Part shown: positions 1-7,400 of the stretch, in pieces
Position numbering within the stretch: position 1 is the stretch's first letter
How the letters are laid out: each line of letters begins with the position of its first letter
DNA from: Planctomycetaceae bacterium
GTDB taxonomy: Bacteria; Planctomycetota; Planctomycetia; Planctomycetales; Planctomycetaceae
NCBI GenBank assembly: GCA_027080405.1
Contig: JALWSL010000810.1
Location: 1-10,176, forward strand
DNA length: 10,176 nt
Reading direction: 5' to 3'
Notes under the pieces: generated by a model
What the model saw: only the letters and a program-made list of their open reading frames with translations
Told to the model about the DNA's origin: nothing
The model's database searches: none
Made by a program: the position numbers and the translations under genes

Positions 1-1
1 G

Positions 2-265
2 TCTCAATGCCTGAACCGACCACCCGAAAATCGAACGGATGATCATATGCAGCCAGACAATTCCCGGAAGGTTCGGCTCCACAATATCGCGGTAAAGCAG
101 ACCGCCCTGCAACGCGGTTTTGGCCTCTAGATCGTAGAGCACGGCATCGGCTGTCAATGGCATACAAAGCATCAGAGGCAAACTTTGAATCATCAAAGCT
201 GCCAATAATCCCCCCGGCAATAAGGGAGATTTCAATATTTTTTGAATGATCAACCGCTTTTGCAA
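2..265 (-). CDS. GT-C/GT39-like membrane glycosyltransferase, N-terminal part (runs off left edge)
   Basis: Only the first 88 codons are in the window. The reading frame starts best at a TTG (265-263), because AGGGAG lies 5 bases upstream on the minus strand; an ATG at 193-191 would cut into the membrane helix. Residues about 15-36 form a hydrophobic segment (signal anchor or first membrane helix). It is followed by TADAVLYDLEAKTALQGG, then LYRDIVEPNLPG. This order (helix, loop with an acidic D-x-E, A-x-x-L-x-G, YRD, N/P-PG, next helix) is typical of the first outward-facing loop of GT-C glycosyltransferases of the ArnT/PMT (GT39) type, which use polyprenyl-phosphate sugars; the D/E pair there is catalytic in the family. 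It diverges from a methyltransferase and GT2 pair that could provide such a donor. The family call is from a fragment, so substrate is unknown. Confidence 0.68.
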   Translation of the reverse strand, partial: MQKRLIIQKILKSPLLPGGLLAALMIQSLPLMLCMPLTADAVLYDLEAKTALQGGLLYRDIVEPNLPGIVWLHMIIRSIFGWSVQALR

Positions 266-707
266 AATGTCTCCCTTCCAATGTCTCTCCCAATGCACCT
301 GACAAGGGCGTCCCCCAAAGAAAGTGAGGCCCCAATAGAAAGTAGCTCAAGACTCGGTTCCCTTGATGTTACAAGACGTTGCAAAAGGGCAACCACACAA
401 CTGCAGAGAAGATTCACCGATACAATCGTCACAACTGCTCATGTTGAGCTTTCATTCTCCCGTTTCGTCGAGTTTTCGTACGCCTCAAACGCCGCATGAG
501 AGCTAAGTCTTAAACAGGGCGTGTTGCATTTTGGCATCATGCAGATGACGGAGCGAAGGAATCTGTATTGCCAACGGTAAAAGTATGCGAACGGCTCGTA
601 AATTTTAGAAAAAGATCAGTTTGGTTACGGCTATCAGAATGAACCAGCCGCGCTGGGGGATCGATAGGGATGATCCGACGGGTTGCGAAAATGAGGATCG
701 AGATTCG
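266..707. other. Divergent intergenic region
   Basis: This spacer separates the leftward GT-C-like gene (start 265) from the rightward methyltransferase (start 708, or 621 if the longer form is used). It should hold promoters for both directions, but I cannot point to convincing -35/-10 boxes. A small inverted repeat, TGCAT with ATGCA nine bases later, lies near 524-542. Short open frames here on both strands overlap each other and show no protein-like features, so I do not call a gene. Confidence 0.5.
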
Positions 708-1460
708 ATGGAAGTGGCACATTTGCACGAACTGTCTGTTTTGGAACAATCCTACTGGTGGCATGTTTCAAAACGGCGTTTGATCAGCCGCTGGCTCGAT
801 CAATTCGCTCCGGCTCCCGGACTGGTGATTGAAGGGGGAATCGGCTCGGCTGGAAATCTGCTTTCCTTCCAACAGCGGGGCTATCAAGTAGCTGGGCTCG
901 ATATTATGCCCGAAGCGGTCGCCTACGGAAAAGAGCGGGGAATCGAAAATGTGCAGGTTCACGATTTGCACCAGACGTGGCCATTTGAAGAACAGACAGC
1001 CGATGCCGTCGTCATGCTGGATGTGATCGAACATGTTCAATCTCCCGAGCAGGTTCTGAAACACGCTGCATGTGTTCTGAAACAGAATGGTCTTCTCGTG
1101 TTGACAGTCCCTGCCTACCAATGGCTGTACGGTGACTGGGATCGCGCCCTGGGGCATTATCGAAGATACACCAAAAAACAGTTGCTGAAACAGACAGCAC
1201 AGAGTGGTTTTGAAGTTCTGAAAATCACTCACTGGAATTCCTTTACTCTGCCCGCTGCGTTGGGAATCCGAACCTGGCAAAAAATCCGGCCCCAATCCCG
1301 TTCCGCAGAATTTCCTGCTGTTTCCGCCTGGATGAATCGATTCCTGATCAGGTGCGCCGACGCTGAACGCTCTCTGGCGAACTACCTGCAGATTCCCTGC
1401 GGACTTTCGATTGCCGGGCTGTTTCGTAAATCGAGCGAGGTATCTCATGCCGGGGCTTGA
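708..1460 (+). CDS. Class I SAM-dependent methyltransferase (Methyltransf_11/23 type)
   Basis: The 250-residue product shows a Rossmann-type methyltransferase core. Motif I is VIEGGIGSAGNLL (about 40-52), an acidic residue ending strand 2 is in GLDI (63-66), a motif near DLHQTWPF precedes strand 4, and LDVIEHV (104-110) is the strand-4 motif. It then has a strand-5 segment VLKQNGLLVLTVPAY and YGDWDRALGHYRRYTKKQL (about 141-159), a signature often seen in methyltransferases beside polyprenyl-phosphate glycosyltransferases. The substrate is unknown. The ATG at 708 is preferred: GAGGA lies ten bases upstream and homologues of this type begin shortly before the YWWHVSKRRL segment. Longer forms from TTG 621 or ATG 639 lack a good ribosome site and add a low-complexity, polar leader. 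Its end overlaps the GT2 gene start by 14 bases, so the two are probably co-translated. Confidence 0.85.
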   Translation: MEVAHLHELSVLEQSYWWHVSKRRLISRWLDQFAPAPGLVIEGGIGSAGNLLSFQQRGYQVAGLDIMPEAVAYGKERGIENVQVHDLHQTWPFEEQTADAVVMLDVIEHVQSPEQVLKHAACVLKQNGLLVLTVPAYQWLYGDWDRALGHYRRYTKKQLLKQTAQSGFEVLKITHWNSFTLPAALGIRTWQKIRPQSRSAEFPAVSAWMNRFLIRCADAERSLANYLQIPCGLSIAGLFRKSSEVSHAGA

Positions 1461-2574
1461 AGAATTCGAAACGCGACAACAAATGCGACATCAACGGGAA
1501 AAACCGTTCGTTTCCGTTGTGTTGCCCGTTTACAACGAATGCAACGCAATCGTGCTGTTGATCGAGCGTATTAAGCAATCGCTCGCCCCAAAGGTTTCCC
1601 GACTGGAGATCGTTTTTGTCAACGATGGTTCCAACGATGGAAGTGCGATTCTTCTGGATGCCATGACCCGGGCACACGAGCAGGTTCGCGTTATCCATTT
1701 CTCACGGAATTATGGTCACCAGGCGGCAGTACAGGCCGGTCTGGAACAGGCTCGTGGCGATGCGGTTATTGTCATGGATGCCGATCTTCAGGACGATCCA
1801 GCGGCTCTGGGCAGGTTTCTCGATGCCTGGCAGCAGGGCTACGATATCGTTTATGCGAGACGGACGGAAAGAAAAGAAGCGGCCTGGAAATGCTTTCTGT
1901 TTACCGGTTTCTATCGCGTTTTGAATGCGATTTCTTCTGTCGAAATTCCGCTTGATGCGGGCAATTTCAGTTTACTCGACCGGGAAGTATTGAACCGGTT
2001 GAACGAACTTCCCGAGCGTGATCGCTATTTTCCCGGTTTGCGCAGTTGGGTGGGATATCGCCAACTCGGCATCGAAGTGGAGCGACTGGCCCGCTACGAT
2101 GAAACGCCCCGCGTCTCGCTGTTGGGGCTTTTCCGTCTTGCCAAGACGGCCATTTTCTCATTTTCCAATGTTCCGCTGACAATGTTCTACCTGATCGGTG
2201 TGGTCTCATTGCTGGTCAGTGTCTCTCTCGCCAGCTTTGCAATGTACCACAAGCTGATTACGGGCATGGCGATTCCCGGCTGGACTTCGACAACGATGGT
2301 TGTCTCACTGTTCGGGGCCATCAATTCATTGGGGATTGCCATTCTGGGCGAATACGCTGCCCGCATCTATGACCAGGTTCGCGCCCGTCCCAACTACCTT
2401 GTTCAACGGCAATCGGGATTCGACGAGCCAGCAGAACCATCAACGACAACCGGTTTTTGCCGTGAGGTTGAAAGTGAACTTGAAGATGGTTCTCCCGAAA
2501 AAGAACTGCTCAACTGGCTTGCCCGGAACTTCGCCAAAGAACCCCTTGACCGCGACGCTCCGGTTACTCGTTAA
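1447..2574 (+). CDS. GT2 family polyprenyl-phosphate glycosyltransferase (GtrB/ArnC/DPM1-like)
   Basis: The 375-residue protein should transfer a sugar from a nucleotide sugar to a polyprenyl phosphate at the inner face of the membrane. The GT-A domain has VSVVLPVYNE (22-31), IVFVNDGSNDGS (55-66), FSRNYGHQAAVQAGLEQARGD (85-105) and the metal-binding DADLQDDP (111-118). The acceptor-side segment RDRYFPGLRSWVGY (191-204) and two C-terminal membrane helices (about 242-266 and 280-302) are typical of the GtrB/YfdH/ArnC group. The ATG at 1447 is chosen because GAGG sits 6 bases upstream and the product then starts shortly before the first strand; it lies inside the end of the methyltransferase gene, which suggests translational coupling. 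After the second helix comes an unusual polar, acidic tail of about 70 residues (303-375). Sugar and lipid specificity cannot be read from sequence. Confidence 0.92.
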   Translation: MPGLEEFETRQQMRHQREKPFVSVVLPVYNECNAIVLLIERIKQSLAPKVSRLEIVFVNDGSNDGSAILLDAMTRAHEQVRVIHFSRNYGHQAAVQAGLEQARGDAVIVMDADLQDDPAALGRFLDAWQQGYDIVYARRTERKEAAWKCFLFTGFYRVLNAISSVEIPLDAGNFSLLDREVLNRLNELPERDRYFPGLRSWVGYRQLGIEVERLARYDETPRVSLLGLFRLAKTAIFSFSNVPLTMFYLIGVVSLLVSVSLASFAMYHKLITGMAIPGWTSTTMVVSLFGAINSLGIAILGEYAARIYDQVRARPNYLVQRQSGFDEPAEPSTTTGFCREVESELEDGSPEKELLNWLARNFAKEPLDRDAPVTR

Positions 2575-2707
2575 TGCTTTATCGTCCGTTTTACCGCATT
2601 CGGGATCTTTCAATAGTGCGGACTGTAGCGCGGTCTGCAGAGTAGTCTCCTGCCGATTCTGTCCGAAGTTGAGGTGTATGTGAATCGGCTGATTGATTCA
2701 TTCAGAA

Positions 2708-2762
2708 TCGCTGTTTCAATTTCCGATGCAGTTTCTGATACGGAGAATAACTGAGACAGCGA
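2708..2762. repeat. Imperfect inverted repeat, 10-bp arms
   Basis: TCGCTGTTTC (2708-2717) and GAGACAGCGA (2753-2762) are complementary at nine of ten positions, with a 35-base spacer. A second short pair, TCAGAA (2702-2707) with TTCTGA (2733-2738), overlaps it, so two alternative folds are possible. There is no adjacent U-run, so it is not a classical terminator. It might help stop or protect the GT2 transcript, but that is inference. Confidence 0.35.
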
Positions 2763-2766
2763 ATAA

Positions 2767-2795
2767 ACAGAGCAGTGATACAGAGCAGTGATACA
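2767..2795. repeat. 13-bp direct tandem duplication
   Basis: The unit ACAGAGCAGTGAT occurs twice head to tail (2767-2779 and 2780-2792) and is followed by ACA, the start of a third copy. The related fragment CGATACA follows near 2808-2814. It lies in the non-coding gap just outside the terminator and looks like a small slippage product. Confidence 0.6.
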
Positions 2796-2812
2796 ATACA
2801 GATCGGCGATAC

Positions 2813-2842
2813 AAAAAGCCCCGTCCAAAAACTGGACAGGGC
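2813..2842 (-). terminator. Rho-independent terminator of the secreted-protein unit
   Basis: On the minus strand the stem arms GCCCTGTCC (2842-2834) and GGACGGGGC (2826-2818) pair at eight of nine positions around a 7-base loop (2833-2827), and five T residues follow directly (2817-2813). This is a textbook intrinsic terminator for transcripts running leftward, about 120 bp past the stop codon at 2960. On the plus strand the bases after the hairpin (CATTCTGTTT) are only weakly T-rich, so it may work poorly for the converging GT2 transcript. Confidence 0.85.
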
Positions 2843-2959
2843 CATTCTGTTTATTCTCTCGTTGTGCGATTTTACTGCCCGTCTGTCAAGCCTCGGTCGT
2901 TTTCAGTTATGACAAGAAAAACGAAACGCCTGAACGGCCAAATTGGGCGGGCAGTTCAA

Positions 2960-3436
2960 TTAGCCATCCAGCCCAAGAAGTTTTTCGATACGCGGCCAAA
3001 CGGTTGTGCGTGCTTTCTCGTAGGCTCGATAATCTGCCTTGTCTGTCGATTCGGAATACTTGGAAAGCTGGCGGGCTTCTTCCTGCAGCAGTGTATAAAT
3101 CTGGATGGTTTCGTCGATGTACTCCTGATCGGCTTTGTCCTCGCAATTTTCCTGAACAAGCAACAATTGCTTCTTCAATGTGTCCAGCATGCCGACCATG
3201 CCTTTCATCAGTTCCTGGACGCGTTCCGTGTCGTAAACCTCATTGCCGAAAGCGTCTCCGATTGCACCAATGGCAATATAGCTTGTATACATGTGGGCTG
3301 CAGAAAGACCGCCAATGGCTGACAATCTGCCGTCATCTGCTGCAACGCTTGTCCGTGTGCCAACTGTCATCATGCACAAAAACAGTGCGGCAATACAGAA
3401 TTGTGAAATCCGTGACCGGGTACCTGAAATGTTCAT
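2960..3436 (-). CDS. Secreted alpha-helical protein of unknown function
   Basis: I do not recognise the family. The 158-residue product begins with a basic N-terminus and a hydrophobic core (ISQFCIAALFLCMMTVG) and has a likely Sec signal peptidase site after TSVA (about residue 32). The mature part is almost wholly helical: a small-residue-rich segment GGLSAAHMYTSYIAIGAIGDAFG (about 42-64), then amphipathic, charged helices with a heptad look (ERVQELMKGMVGMLDTLKKQ, then YIDETIQIYTLLQEEARQL), and it ends in a helix with a tryptophan (TVWPRIEKLLGL). One cysteine (residue 98) remains in the mature part. AAAGGAA lies 5 bases before the ATG. It follows the gene starting at 4061 by 67 bp on the same strand and precedes a strong terminator, so it is probably the last gene of a two-gene transcript. 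A periplasmic or extracellular helical-bundle role is only inference. Confidence 0.82.
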   Translation of the reverse strand: MNISGTRSRISQFCIAALFLCMMTVGTRTSVAADDGRLSAIGGLSAAHMYTSYIAIGAIGDAFGNEVYDTERVQELMKGMVGMLDTLKKQLLLVQENCEDKADQEYIDETIQIYTLLQEEARQLSKYSESTDKADYRAYEKARTTVWPRIEKLLGLDG

Positions 3437-3503
3437 CGCGATTCCTTTGTAGTGAAAGTGAATGTGTCAACCGAGCCTATTCTCCAACATTGAACGGCTC
3501 CAA

Positions 3504-4061
3504 TCAATAGGTAAGCGACACAATCCTGCCCGGAATCAGGCGAATATATCGAACTGTTTCGGGGGCACCTGGAGCATCGGAAAACTTGAAAACGGCCTTG
3601 TAAATGTGGGGAACACCGGGAATAAGAGGCTTGGTTTCAAATTGCCAAAGTCCGTTGGTCAACATATTTTCGAAGCCATCGACCGCATCTTCTTCACGAT
3701 GGGGATTGATGTTGTAAAGAGCAACTTCCGTAGCACCTGGTGCAATGATATCGACCATGGCAATACGCGGGTGCTTGTCAGCAGGAACCTCCCGACTTGC
3801 CCGATAATAGGTTTGTCCGATTGTTCCCGGTGGTGTTGCTGCCGAGATTTGCGGTGGTGAAACCAACGGGCCGCGTGGCACCATCTGCTGCGGCATCACC
3901 TGTTGAGGCATTATCCGTTGCGGGAACGCCTGTTTTATATGCGGGGGAAAAGGGGATGCTCCTTTGGAACAGGGACATTCTGCCCATGAACTGTGTGGCA
4001 TCATCGTTACTGCCAGCAGGGACAGGCCGGCAATGGGTAATTTCGCAAGTATATTTTTCAT
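3504..4061 (-). CDS. Secreted Pro/Gln-rich protein with TIGR03000-like C-terminus
   Basis: The 185-residue product has a Sec signal peptide (KNILAKLPIAGLSLLAVTM) with a likely cut after SWA (residue 27), leaving ECPC at the mature N-terminus. Residues about 37-80 are a Pro/Gln/Met-rich linker with a short repeat (MPQQVMPQQM). The C-terminal 85 residues look like a small beta domain: MVDIIAPGATEVALYNIN, FETKPLIPGVPHIYKAVF, then RYIRLIPGRIVSLTY. The pattern of a strand, 'PL-x-PG-x-x-x-Y' and a final 'R-x-I-x-x-x-PG-x-x-V' resembles the planctomycete domain TIGR03000, though divergent; this match is by eye. GGAG lies 7 bases before the ATG. It leads a probable operon with the helical secreted protein at 3436-2960. 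The function is unknown; a cell-envelope role is plausible from export and the linker. Confidence 0.82.
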   Translation of the reverse strand: MKNILAKLPIAGLSLLAVTMMPHSSWAECPCSKGASPFPPHIKQAFPQRIMPQQVMPQQMVPRGPLVSPPQISAATPPGTIGQTYYRASREVPADKHPRIAMVDIIAPGATEVALYNINPHREEDAVDGFENMLTNGLWQFETKPLIPGVPHIYKAVFKFSDAPGAPETVRYIRLIPGRIVSLTY

Positions 4062-4408
4062 CTATTCGCTCCGAGTCGGTCAGTTTGTTGATTACTGATG
4101 GTACGAGCTTGATCAGCTGCCAGGAAAACCTACCACTTAAAATCAACTCGGGTCGAACTTCTCTGTGAATCCGCGGTCACAATATCAGATTCGATAACAG
4201 CGCCACCCCAAAGTTCACGGGAATACCGTAATGTCCCCAGACGACAAAGTTTAACAGTCAGTCGCCATTCTGCCTGAACGGAAACCCGATCAGGGGAAAT
4301 TATCATCATCGGATGATTGATCGACATGATTGATCGACATGATTGAGCGGCATGATTGAGCGGCATGGCAGAGCGCTATGAGAGAGCGGCAGCCGAATGA
4401 CAGTTCTT
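4062..4408. other. Intergenic region between two minus-strand genes
   Basis: This gap separates the stop of the 1091-residue membrane protein gene (4409) from the start of the secreted-protein unit (4061). Its right quarter is a 13-bp tandem repeat array (4312-4389). The rest should hold the promoter of the secreted-protein unit, but no clear boxes are visible. I found no strong U-tailed hairpin to end the upstream transcript, so read-through into the secreted unit is possible. Confidence 0.5.
4312..4389. repeat. 13-bp tandem repeat array, six copies
   Basis: Six head-to-tail 13-mers can be aligned: GATGATTGATCGA (4312-4324), CATGATTGATCGA (4325-4337), CATGATTGAGCGG (4338-4350), the same again (4351-4363), CATGGCAGAGCGC (4364-4376) and TATGAGAGAGCGG (4377-4389). 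A seventh unit (4390-4402, starting CAGCCGAATG) has decayed. Copies change gradually from one end to the other, as expected from stepwise slippage duplication. The array ends 19 bp from the stop codon of the leftward gene, so it lies in that gene's 3' untranslated region and upstream of the secreted-protein unit. The period is not a multiple of three, which argues against a coding role. Confidence 0.88.
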
Positions 4409-7400
4409 CTATTTCCCGGTGGGTTCTGATTTCTCCGGATCGGGTTGCGGATATTTGGCACGCGTGCTTTTGACCATTGTTTCCGCCCGATAGCTGCGCA
4501 GCATTCTCTGCAGGGAATGCCCCAACTGTTCCCGGCGAATGGCAGCTGTCTCCTCGTCAACCCCTGCCGCTTGTGCAAGTTGGTCCATTTTGTCCAAGCT
4601 TTTTTCTACGCAGGCCAGTGAATTTTTCAGGTCGATCAGTGTCACTGCCTGGGAGATTCCCTGTTCGACTTTTCTGGTGATCCAGCGCTGTTTCAGTATT
4701 TCCAGAAGGGTATTGATGTGATCGTACCGATCCGCCTGGCTCATCGACAGATTGGCCGTTGCAAGCACTTCCAGCGACCGATGGATATTACGCACGGAAC
4801 GCTGGCTGGTGTTGCTGTAGTAGATGGTGTGCAGCAACTCCCGCAATTCGGCATCTGGATCAGCAGGCGTGCATCGCTGATACAGTTTGGCCAGTTCCGG
4901 ATGAATGTAGTAACTGATGAGTGGATCGTATGGGTAGGCGAAGCGGGCAATCCGTTCCAGGTCTGCCGGGGTGAACCGATCTTTTCTGTTGATCGAACCG
5001 AGTGCCTCGAAATAGTCAAGTCGTCTCTTGTCTTCGGGGTGCATTTTTCGTTGCAGTCCTTCTCCTTTTACAGGAAGAATGACGGAACGGGGCTTCTCGA
5101 TCAGCCTCTGTTTGACCGTCTTGCGGTATGCCCAGAATTGATCGGGATGTTCACGGATGATCTGGCGACAGGCGGTCACATCGGATAGCCGGCGCAGTAT
5201 TTCATCCGTCTGCTTTTCTTCTTTGTAATGATTCAGCAGGCGCTGCGAATGGCTTGCCAGAGCATGCCGGATATCGTTCCATTTTGTTCCCCAGCGCATC
5301 ATCTCGACAGAGAGACCAAACGAGCCTGTTCCCTGCCAGGGTGTATTGGTTCCGACATGTTTCAGCGAATCGATCTGGTCGATATCGAAATGTCCCAGGT
5401 TCATCGCCACTGACCAGTCCCAACCGATTCGAGCCAGAATCCGGCGTGTCTGCGGAGACGAAATTCTGGTGATCAATCCTTCGGAAAGAATATCATCCTG
5501 ACTTCGTGCAGCCACAAAAAGCATCTCACCAGGTGCGGTGTCGAAAGCTGTCACGTAACCGAATGCTCTGCGAATTGTCTTCGAAACTTCAGCCAGGGCA
5601 AACGGGCCGTAATCGCTGTAGGTGAACCGTTGGCAATACAACCCATGATCGCCGAGCAGCCGGGCAATGTGTCGATAGTGCTGAAGGCTGTATTCGGCTG
5701 CATTGGCGTAAACGGCTGAATGTCCCGGGGAATCGATGACCACATCGAATTTTTCATTCATCGACCGAACGGTCAGCGATGGGGAAGCTGTCTTCAAATG
5801 CAGACGCTGGTCGCCGGTAACAGTTTTGAGAACAGTCGAGAGTTCGCCCGTTTTCGCCTGTTCCAATACTCCGGAATCCGCCTCAATACAGACAACGTTG
5901 ATCACCGGAAATTCAAGCGAAACCTGAACGGCCAGGCCGCTTTCCATTCCCAGATGCAGAATTTTCCTGGGAGCTCGATGAATCGATAACGGAAGGGCAG
6001 AACTGAGCAACTCTCCTGTCGGCTGCGGAACCAATTCATCATCTTTGCTGATTCGCCCAAGCGGGATGCCGTCTCTGCGTAATTGGATATGCTCCCCCTG
6101 ATGTTTCCACAATGTCAGCGTTCCCCGCGGTGTTTCCTGCACAGCGAGTAAGCGTCCATCATCAATACCGCAAAGCTGGCGAAAGCTCGTTCCGTTCCTC
6201 CAGGCGTTAAAAGCGTGTGACGAAAACAGTGCATGGGTCGCTTCGGCTGGTTGGTAGAGTGAACCAAGCCCCAAACTCATCAGACAGGTGGCACACAAAC
6301 CGAGCAGACGGAGACGGGAATACCCTGAAGGCATCGAAGCCCGCAAAGAAACCGAACCAAAGTACTCGAAAAATATCGATGCGACGGCAAGAAGCAACAC
6401 TCCCGCTGCAAGGATAAATGGTACCCCGATCTGTAAAATTCCCCACCTGGCCAGCAGAACCCCGCAGATAAAGCAGAAAAGCAACACCAACCTGAAAGCG
6501 ATCGAATACACCGCCGCTGAATTTGCCTTTTCGCCTGTTTTATCTGATTCCAGAGCATTGAAGGTTTCCAATGTATTGAAGATGCGCCCGAGAAGGACTC
6601 CGATCGGCCAGAACAGAATCACGGGGCCAACTTGTCGAAGAATGATCGCCAGCGCTGTCGATGAGACTGAAGCGGAAATCATCAGATAGAAACGAATCCA
6701 GAGTGGAAACGCCAAAAAGGCAAGACTCAGCCACGCGGCCAGATGGATTACTCTCATTTTTTGATTGGCCCAACGCGAACAGGCCAACCCAACCAATACC
6801 GCAGCGACAACGCCGTAGAAAAGCAGGGTTGTCCCGGGTTGCAATTGAGAGGCGAACCGGTACATCACAGGCATCAGCCAACCGGTACAGATTGAAAGTA
6901 CCCCGAGGAAAACGGGAGACGAGGCAACCTTCTTTTTGTCGCGAGCCGATCCGTTTGTCTCTGCTTCGATGACAACCGATGAAGGAAGGCGCTTGGCAAG
7001 TAAGCAGCGCAGTGGTGTCAGATGGATAATGAACAGGAACAGCAGGATTCCGCTACAGGTGGCAGTAGTTTGGTAAATGGGGAAAAAGACAGCAAGACTC
7101 CCTGTCAACAACCAAAGTCCCAGTGCTGCCCCCAAATAGATGGTTGAAGGAACTTGCTCATCCGTACCAACGCATTTTTTCTGTTTGCATAATTCTTCTT
7201 CCCGGGAAAAAAGAACGGCTGATTGTGAACAGATACGGATCACGATGATAATCAGACCGAGCAACACCCCGTTGAGCAGAACGGCCATGCCCGCCCCCCA
7301 AACGGTATGATATTGAAACAGCCTCGCGATCAGAAAATCCCAGTTCTCCCACCAGAAGAGAGATGTCGATGTCGCTGCGAACAGAAAAAAGGAACAGAAC

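Larger units (their letters stand above)
2575..2959. other. Convergent intergenic region with short repeats
   Basis: This stretch lies between the ends of the rightward GT2 gene and the leftward secreted-protein gene. It contains an imperfect inverted repeat (2708-2717 with 2753-2762), a 13-bp direct duplication (2767-2795) and the intrinsic terminator described separately (2813-2842). Open frames across it on both strands have no family resemblance and read through the terminator hairpin, so no gene is called. Confidence 0.55.

Noticed and set aside
242..499. Plus-strand open frame of 85 codons in the left spacer
   Set aside because: It overlaps the start of the GT-C-like gene, has no ribosome site, and its product is low-complexity with no domain-like pattern.
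768..1448. Long minus-strand open frame opposite the methyltransferase gene
   Set aside because: The plus strand encodes a clear methyltransferase with all expected motifs; the opposite frame has no recognisable features and is a codon-bias shadow.
2610..2828. Minus-strand open frame downstream of the secreted-protein unit
   Set aside because: It starts inside the terminator loop and covers the direct repeats; there is no ribosome site or family signal.
2788..3510. Plus-strand open frame of 240 codons over the terminator and the secreted helical protein gene
   Set aside because: It reads through the terminator hairpin and is antisense to a gene with signal peptide and ribosome site; the product is Cys/Arg-rich and unlike a folded protein.
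4130..4366. Minus-strand open frame across the 13-bp repeats
   Set aside because: The repeat period shifts the frame every unit, so the apparent peptide repeat is a by-product of the DNA repeat; no ribosome site is seen.
4312..4389. CRISPR array
   Set aside because: The units are 13 bp with no spacers between them, so this is a simple tandem repeat.
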